Below, one piece after another: positions 57,605 to 64,000 of a stretch of DNA of 64,000 nt. The stretch lies in the NCBI RefSeq assembly GCF_017377745.1, contig NZ_JAFVMG010000002.1, positions 1 to 64,000 on the forward strand, given 5' to 3'. Position numbers and translations under genes: made by a program. The first letter of the stretch is position 1. The number at the start of each line of letters is the position of its first letter. The notes beneath the pieces were generated by a model. That model saw only the letters and a program-made list of their open reading frames with translations, was not told the DNA's origin and made no database searches. This DNA is from Acetobacter suratthaniensis. Lineage in GTDB: Bacteria > Pseudomonadota > Alphaproteobacteria > Acetobacterales > Acetobacteraceae.

Positions 57605-60412
57605 ATGCTCCCTGACCTTTCCTCCCTTCCTCCTCGTCTGGGCGCCATACTGGACAGCATGGCCGAAGCTTCGGAACCCTCAGGTGTCGGCACTCTGGCC
57701 GAAGGCACAAACCCGGTCATGGCCACGGCCCTCAGGCTGGGCGAATCCCTCGATCAGGGCGAACTCACCTACGACGACATCAAAACCCTGATCAGCACCC
57801 TGCGTGACGATGCCTTTGTCAGCCGTGCGCGCCGTCTGCACCGCTATGTCGGCGGCGCTACGCTGGATGCCTCACGCAAGAAGCTGAAAGCGGTTGCCGC
57901 ACAGGTGCTGGAAAACCTGCCTGAACACAGCTTTTCCGCCTATAGCAGCGCCACGGACAGCATCCGCTTTGCCGCCGTCTTTACCGCACACCCGACCTTT
58001 GCGCTGAGCAACCCGGTTTACGCAGCACTGGCCCAGTGCGCCTCCACCGAAATGCCTCCCGAAAAGGCCCCTTTCTTTGAAACGCACCGGCGGCTTGCAC
58101 CACCCACGCTGGAAGAAGAATTTACCCTTGCGGCACAGGCCATTACCCGCGCACGTGACGCGATCGACCTGCTCTGCGCCGCCCTGCTGGAAACAGCCGA
58201 AGCCAACTGGCCCGAACAGTGGCGCACCCTTGTGCCCTGTCCGGTGATTGCCACAAGCTGGGTGGGTTACGATACAGACGGCCGCACCGATATTGGCTGG
58301 TGGGACACGCTGCGCCTGCGCCTGCGCATGAAGCTGTTCCAACTCATGCGCCTTGAGCAGCAGATCGCGCATGAAGGCGTGCTTGCCCCTGAACTCAGCG
58401 AACGCCTGCAAAATGCCATTGCCTGCGTGAAAGAGCAGATCAGCGCCGCCCCCACCAGCCCGAGCGACACGCAGGCCGTGGCCCATTTCGCCCGCCTGAT
58501 GGTGCAGGGCCGCGACCGGGCGCTGTGCAGCGCCTCCGAACTGGGCAAGCTGCTCCAGAACGCCATCGATTCCGCCCCGCCCTCTGCCCGCCTGCCGCTG
58601 GCAGTGGCCCGCGCAGGCTTTCTCTCTCATGGGCTGGGGCTGGCGCATACGCATGTCCGCCTCAACTCGGTGCAGGTTCACAACTTTGTCCGCCAGAAAC
58701 TGAACCTGCTGGATGACCCGAGCAATCCGGCCCATCGTCGGGCTCTGCTCAACCGCGTGAACGAGGCCCTTGATACGGTCGAGCCGGTAGCCGTGGACTT
58801 TGGTGCGCTCCTCAACGACCCCTCGACAGCCGGGCGGTTGATGATGACCATCGCCCAGATCACCAAATACGTGGATACGCAAACGCCGGTGCGCTTCCTG
58901 ATCGCAGAAACCGAAACCGGCTATACCCTGCTATCCGCCCTGTGGGCCGCCACCTATTTTGGCGTAGCCGACAAGATCGAAATTTCGCCGCTGTTTGAAA
59001 CAGAGGAAGCGCTCGTCAACGGAGATCACATCGTCGAGGAAGCCCTGCGTTCTTCCGCATGGCGTGATTATGTGCGCCGCATGGGGCGTATCTGCTTCCA
59101 GTTCGGCTATTCTGACTCAGGGCGTTATATTGGCCAGCTTGCCGCCTCCTACCAGATCGAGCGCCTGCGCCTGCGGATTTACGATCTGCTGGCCCGCTGG
59201 AAACTGACCGATGTCACCGTGGTGTTTTTCGATACGCATGGCGAAAGCATCGGCCGAGGCGCACATCCTTTCCGCATGTCCGACCGTCTGGCCTATCTGT
59301 CCCCCGCTCATGTGCGCGCGCGCTTCCAGTCCAGCGGTCTGGCCTATCGGGAAGAAGCCGCTTTTCAGGGGGGCGATGGCTACACCCTGTTTGGCACGCC
59401 AGAGCTGGCCTGCGCCACGCTAGCAACCATTGCCGAGAACATCTACATGCCCTTCGGGCAGGATGAAGACCCCATTTACGATCATCCTGATTTTTCGGCA
59501 GACTTCTTCTCCAGCGTTATCGAAGATATGACCGGACTGGTGGAAGACCCCGGCTACGCGGCACTGCTCGGGGCATTTGGCCCTTCGCTGATCGACCGCT
59601 CAGGTTCGCGCCCCCCGGCCCGGCAAAGCAGCGAATCTGCTACACGCACACGCATTACCCACCCCAGCCAGCTCCGCGCCATTCTCAATAACGCCATCCT
59701 CCAGCAGCTTGGCTGGTGCGCCAATACCTTGCAGGGCCTTGGGGCCGCAGCACGCCGTCACCCCGAAACCTTTGAAACCCTCAATACATCCAGCCCGCGC
59801 TTTCATCGCGCACTGGACTTTGCCCGCCATGCGCTGGCCTGTTCGGATGACAAAGTACTGAAAAGCGTTGTCTGCCTGCTCGATCCGGGCTTCTGGCTCG
59901 ACCGCGCAACCGAAGAACAGGACAGCAAGCGCCGTGGATTCTTCCTGACCATCATGCGGGATCTGGAAAAACTGAACCTGTCAGCCGAGCTGCAAACCCT
60001 GTTCCGCCGCATTCAGGCCGACCATCTGGCCCTGCGCGAAGCCTGGCAGCATGCCCCCCGCACGGAACCACGCATCCGTCTGCTGCATGCCATCCGCATC
60101 ATGCTGATTGAACGCATCTGGCTTCTGGCCTGCCGCATTCCATTCTTCATGCCGCGTGGCGGGTTCAGCCACGATGCCATGATGCAGCAGATCCTGTGTC
60201 TGGACATCCCGACGGTGCTGCAGAACATGAACCATATTTTCCCCACGGGTTCCGGCCCGTCCGACCTTGATTTCTTTGAACCGCGCGGCCCGCGTGAAGA
60301 AGGGATCTATGTCCGTGAACATCGCGACATCTTCGCCCCCATGCAGCAGATTTTCGAACTGATCCGCGAAATCAGCGTGGCGCTGATGCACGATATTGGC
60401 GCATTTGGCTAA
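57605..60412 (+). CDS. Divergent phosphoenolpyruvate carboxylase homologue
   Basis: This 935-aa protein matches PEPC in length and fold signatures: FTAHPT with His129, PLFET (462-466), GYSDSG (501-506) and IGRGAHP (549-555). PEPC makes oxaloacetate from PEP and bicarbonate. Deviations are notable. The canonical FHGRGG motif reads FDTHGES, the Lys after the metal Asp is Arg507, and the C terminus ends HDIGAFG rather than in the conserved QNTG. It may be a PEPC variant or have a changed reaction. The start at 57605 is preferred to TTG 57572, since AAGGA sits upstream, though at 13 bases. A strong terminator follows. Confidence 0.7.
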   Translation: MLPDLSSLPPRLGAILDSMAEASEPSGVGTLAEGTNPVMATALRLGESLDQGELTYDDIKTLISTLRDDAFVSRARRLHRYVGGATLDASRKKLKAVAAQVLENLPEHSFSAYSSATDSIRFAAVFTAHPTFALSNPVYAALAQCASTEMPPEKAPFFETHRRLAPPTLEEEFTLAAQAITRARDAIDLLCAALLETAEANWPEQWRTLVPCPVIATSWVGYDTDGRTDIGWWDTLRLRLRMKLFQLMRLEQQIAHEGVLAPELSERLQNAIACVKEQISAAPTSPSDTQAVAHFARLMVQGRDRALCSASELGKLLQNAIDSAPPSARLPLAVARAGFLSHGLGLAHTHVRLNSVQVHNFVRQKLNLLDDPSNPAHRRALLNRVNEALDTVEPVAVDFGALLNDPSTAGRLMMTIAQITKYVDTQTPVRFLIAETETGYTLLSALWAATYFGVADKIEISPLFETEEALVNGDHIVEEALRSSAWRDYVRRMGRICFQFGYSDSGRYIGQLAASYQIERLRLRIYDLLARWKLTDVTVVFFDTHGESIGRGAHPFRMSDRLAYLSPAHVRARFQSSGLAYREEAAFQGGDGYTLFGTPELACATLATIAENIYMPFGQDEDPIYDHPDFSADFFSSVIEDMTGLVEDPGYAALLGAFGPSLIDRSGSRPPARQSSESATRTRITHPSQLRAILNNAILQQLGWCANTLQGLGAAARRHPETFETLNTSSPRFHRALDFARHALACSDDKVLKSVVCLLDPGFWLDRATEEQDSKRRGFFLTIMRDLEKLNLSAELQTLFRRIQADHLALREAWQHAPRTEPRIRLLHAIRIMLIERIWLLACRIPFFMPRGGFSHDAMMQQILCLDIPTVLQNMNHIFPTGSGPSDLDFFEPRGPREEGIYVREHRDIFAPMQQIFELIREISVALMHDIGAFG

Positions 60413-60434
60413 ACCTTTTCGTCCCTCTCATGCA

Positions 60435-60473
60435 AAAGGGCCACGCCGTTCTCCGGCGTGGCCCTTTCTTTTT
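60435..60473. terminator. Strong Rho-independent terminator
   Basis: A perfect 14-bp stem (AAAGGGCCACGCCG/CGGCGTGGCCCTTT, loop TTCTC) is followed by TCTTTTT on the plus strand, after the PEPC-like gene. On the minus strand it is 23 bp after the FkbM gene stop and trailed by TTTTGC, so it probably serves both convergent genes. Confidence 0.88.
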
Positions 60474-60495
60474 GATCTATCTGCTATGGAACAGC

Positions 60496-61563
60496 TCAGC
60501 GGCTGATCGGCGCACAGTAAAGAACCGTTTCTTCCTGATGAATGGTGTAGTGCCCGATATAAAACTTATAGAAATCAAAATGCTCTTTCACATACAACAG
60601 CAACGAAAAAATATCGTCCGGCTTGTGATAGAGAGAAATCGCCATTTTAGGACGGAACTTGCGAATACTCTGTATCGCTCCTTTTAATGTTTCCAGTTCT
60701 GCACCTTCAACATCGAGTTTGATATAATCAATCCTGTCAATTTCACCCCGCTCGACAAGACTATCCAGCGAGGTAAGCGGCACAGGCTTAGCCTCGACAG
60801 AAAAGCCCGGTGCATAGTGATCCGTAACCATTAAGGGCGCATCCACTTCATGATCTGAAAGACCATAGGGCATTGCCACAACATTCTGGTACGGAAACTG
60901 AGCGATATTATAACGTAGAATATCAATATGATCTTTCACGGGGTCAAAGGAATAAACCTTACCCGCCGGGCCAACCGCATTGGAGAATACAAGCGCCGTA
61001 TCCCCTGTGCAGGCCCCACCATCAATCACGACATCGCCGGGTTCGGGCATAACCCGGACATCACCCACTTCGTAAAAATACTGCCGCCGATGCAGACAGG
61101 CCTCAAGCCCAAGACAATCCGCTACATAGCGATGCCCCTCGAACTCAAAATCAAAATGCTGGAGTTTTCCAAACATCCCTGTAACCGGATACTGACTTTC
61201 CGTAGATTTTTCCGCAGCACGGAATGCTTCCAGCTCCTTTTGGCGCGAAAGAAAATCGACCGGAATTTTGAACGCCAGATGCCCGGCAAGCCGGTAGGTA
61301 ATCAGGCAGATATAAAGCAGTTTGGACTGATCATTGGACAGGCTGGAATAGGCTTCAAACAGCCTCTCCCGCCGCGCGAAAAACCACGAGAAGAAAAACA
61401 TTCTGGCATTCAGATCGAAGTCTCTGGAACGATCCTGCCCATCAAAATTAAAGCGTTCGGCATCAAAATTATCTGAAAAATTGTTGAATTTCAAAGAATT
61501 CAAACTCATTCCAAGAACTATATTATAAAACCCATCAAAATTATCAGGTAAGTTCATGGACAT
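60496..61563 (-). CDS. FkbM-family methyltransferase
   Basis: This 355-aa protein has an FkbM-type SAM-dependent methyltransferase domain in its C-terminal half, with the SAM loop VIDGGACTGDTALVF (about 178), VYSFDPV (about 202) and DYIKLDVEGAELETLKG (about 277). The N-terminal 150 residues are not recognised. FkbM enzymes methylate sugar or polyketide hydroxyls, often on surface glycans. ATG 61563 has AAGG 7 bases upstream. The gene is visibly more AT-rich than its neighbours, especially at its 5' end, and has no related genes around it, which may reflect recent acquisition. Confidence 0.82.
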   Translation of the reverse strand: MSMNLPDNFDGFYNIVLGMSLNSLKFNNFSDNFDAERFNFDGQDRSRDFDLNARMFFFSWFFARRERLFEAYSSLSNDQSKLLYICLITYRLAGHLAFKIPVDFLSRQKELEAFRAAEKSTESQYPVTGMFGKLQHFDFEFEGHRYVADCLGLEACLHRRQYFYEVGDVRVMPEPGDVVIDGGACTGDTALVFSNAVGPAGKVYSFDPVKDHIDILRYNIAQFPYQNVVAMPYGLSDHEVDAPLMVTDHYAPGFSVEAKPVPLTSLDSLVERGEIDRIDYIKLDVEGAELETLKGAIQSIRKFRPKMAISLYHKPDDIFSLLLYVKEHFDFYKFYIGHYTIHQEETVLYCAPISR

Positions 61564-61640
61564 TTCAGCACCTTAAAAAACTTTGTTAAATCACAGCAGA
61601 TATTCACTCATAATGTAAAAAATACACGTGACCAAGAGCT

Positions 61641-61676
61641 TAAAAACACAAAGGCCGCCCCCTTTCGGGGGCGGCC
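61641..61676 (-). terminator. Terminator after fusA
   Basis: GGCCGCCCCC (61653-61662) and GGGGGCGGCC (61667-61676) with loop TTTC form a perfect 10-bp stem, followed on the minus strand by TTTGTGTTTTT. It lies 32 bp after the fusA stop, so the FkbM gene is not expected to be co-transcribed. Confidence 0.85.
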
Positions 61677-61707
61677 CTTATACCCGGTCAGCTAACAGAC
61701 CGTAAAA

Positions 61708-63795
<2,088 letters not shown>

Positions 63796-64000
63796 GAAAA
63801 CCTCCAGAAAACAGGCGAGGCGCGACGGGAGAGCCCTTCGCGCCTGTGGCCGCCGAACACCGCGGATATCGCCCTAGGCCAAGCCTTCAGGCATTCCGGC
63901 TGACGGACACCGGCCGAGAAACATGAAAACACCTGACATGACGCCAGGCACCTGAACCGCACGGGCCGGACGCACCCCAATCAGGGGCGCAGCCCGGCCC
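63796..64000. other. Leader of fusA with terminal hairpin
   Basis: No gene is visible here. GGGCCGG...CACCCC (63963-63978) and GGGGCGC...CCGGCCC (63984-64000) form a long imperfect hairpin at the window edge. No T-tract follows it on the minus strand. It may end the gene that lies beyond the window. Confidence 0.4.

Overview
The window reads as a chromosomal segment of an acetic acid bacterium (Alphaproteobacteria, Acetobacteraceae, most like Acetobacter). Three things support this. There is a long tig-clpP-clpX-lon-hup-tRNA-nuo-birA-coaX-rnj-proS-lolCD block of the kind found in Rhodospirillales. There is a sphingolipid gene set, and sphingolipids are known membrane components of acetic acid bacteria. 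There is a respiratory complex I operon, which Gluconobacter oxydans lacks. No database search was possible, so the genus is an inference. I see no rRNA, CRISPR array, insertion sequence or prophage.

Region 1 (about 0.3-10.9 kb) is a sphingolipid locus. An acyl-ACP synthetase-like ligase, a dedicated acyl carrier protein and serine palmitoyltransferase run rightward. A nucleotidyltransferase-like protein and a diacylglycerol/ceramide-kinase-family protein run leftward. Divergent from these is a five-gene operon with overlapping stop and start codons: metallophosphoesterase, LptF-like permease, LptG-like permease, a histidine-box lipid hydroxylase and an NTP-transferase. Together they look like synthesis of the long-chain base, its hydroxylation and head-group decoration, and export to the outer membrane. 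The 3-ketosphinganine reductase and ceramide synthase are not in the window.

Region 2 (10.9-16.7 kb) holds a HAD phosphatase, the UDP-GlcNAc pair glmU-glmS, an IclR-type regulator with a palindrome upstream, and a glutathione peroxidase. Region 3 (16.7-37 kb, leftward) is nuoABCDEFGHIJKL-N followed by birA, coaX, rnj, proS, lolC and lolD. nuoM is missing from its usual place between nuoL and nuoN; only a 61-bp gap remains there, holding an 18-codon ORF whose stop overlaps the nuoN start. Upstream lie tRNA-Val(UAC) and hup. Region 4 (37-45 kb) is the protein quality-control group lon, clpX, clpP and tig, then tRNA-Leu(UAG) and the bifunctional NAD(P)HX repair enzyme.

Region 5 (45-56 kb) has a small membrane protein, a DEAD-box helicase with a long histone-H1-like N-terminal tail, a TrmA/RumA-type RNA methyltransferase, and a complete leftward suf operon: Rrf2 regulator, sufB, sufC, sufD, sufS, sufU-like, sufT and sufA. 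Region 6 (56-64 kb) has a DUF445 membrane protein, a divergent PEP-carboxylase homologue with altered active-site motifs, an FkbM methyltransferase and fusA, which is not next to other str-operon genes within the sequence visible here.
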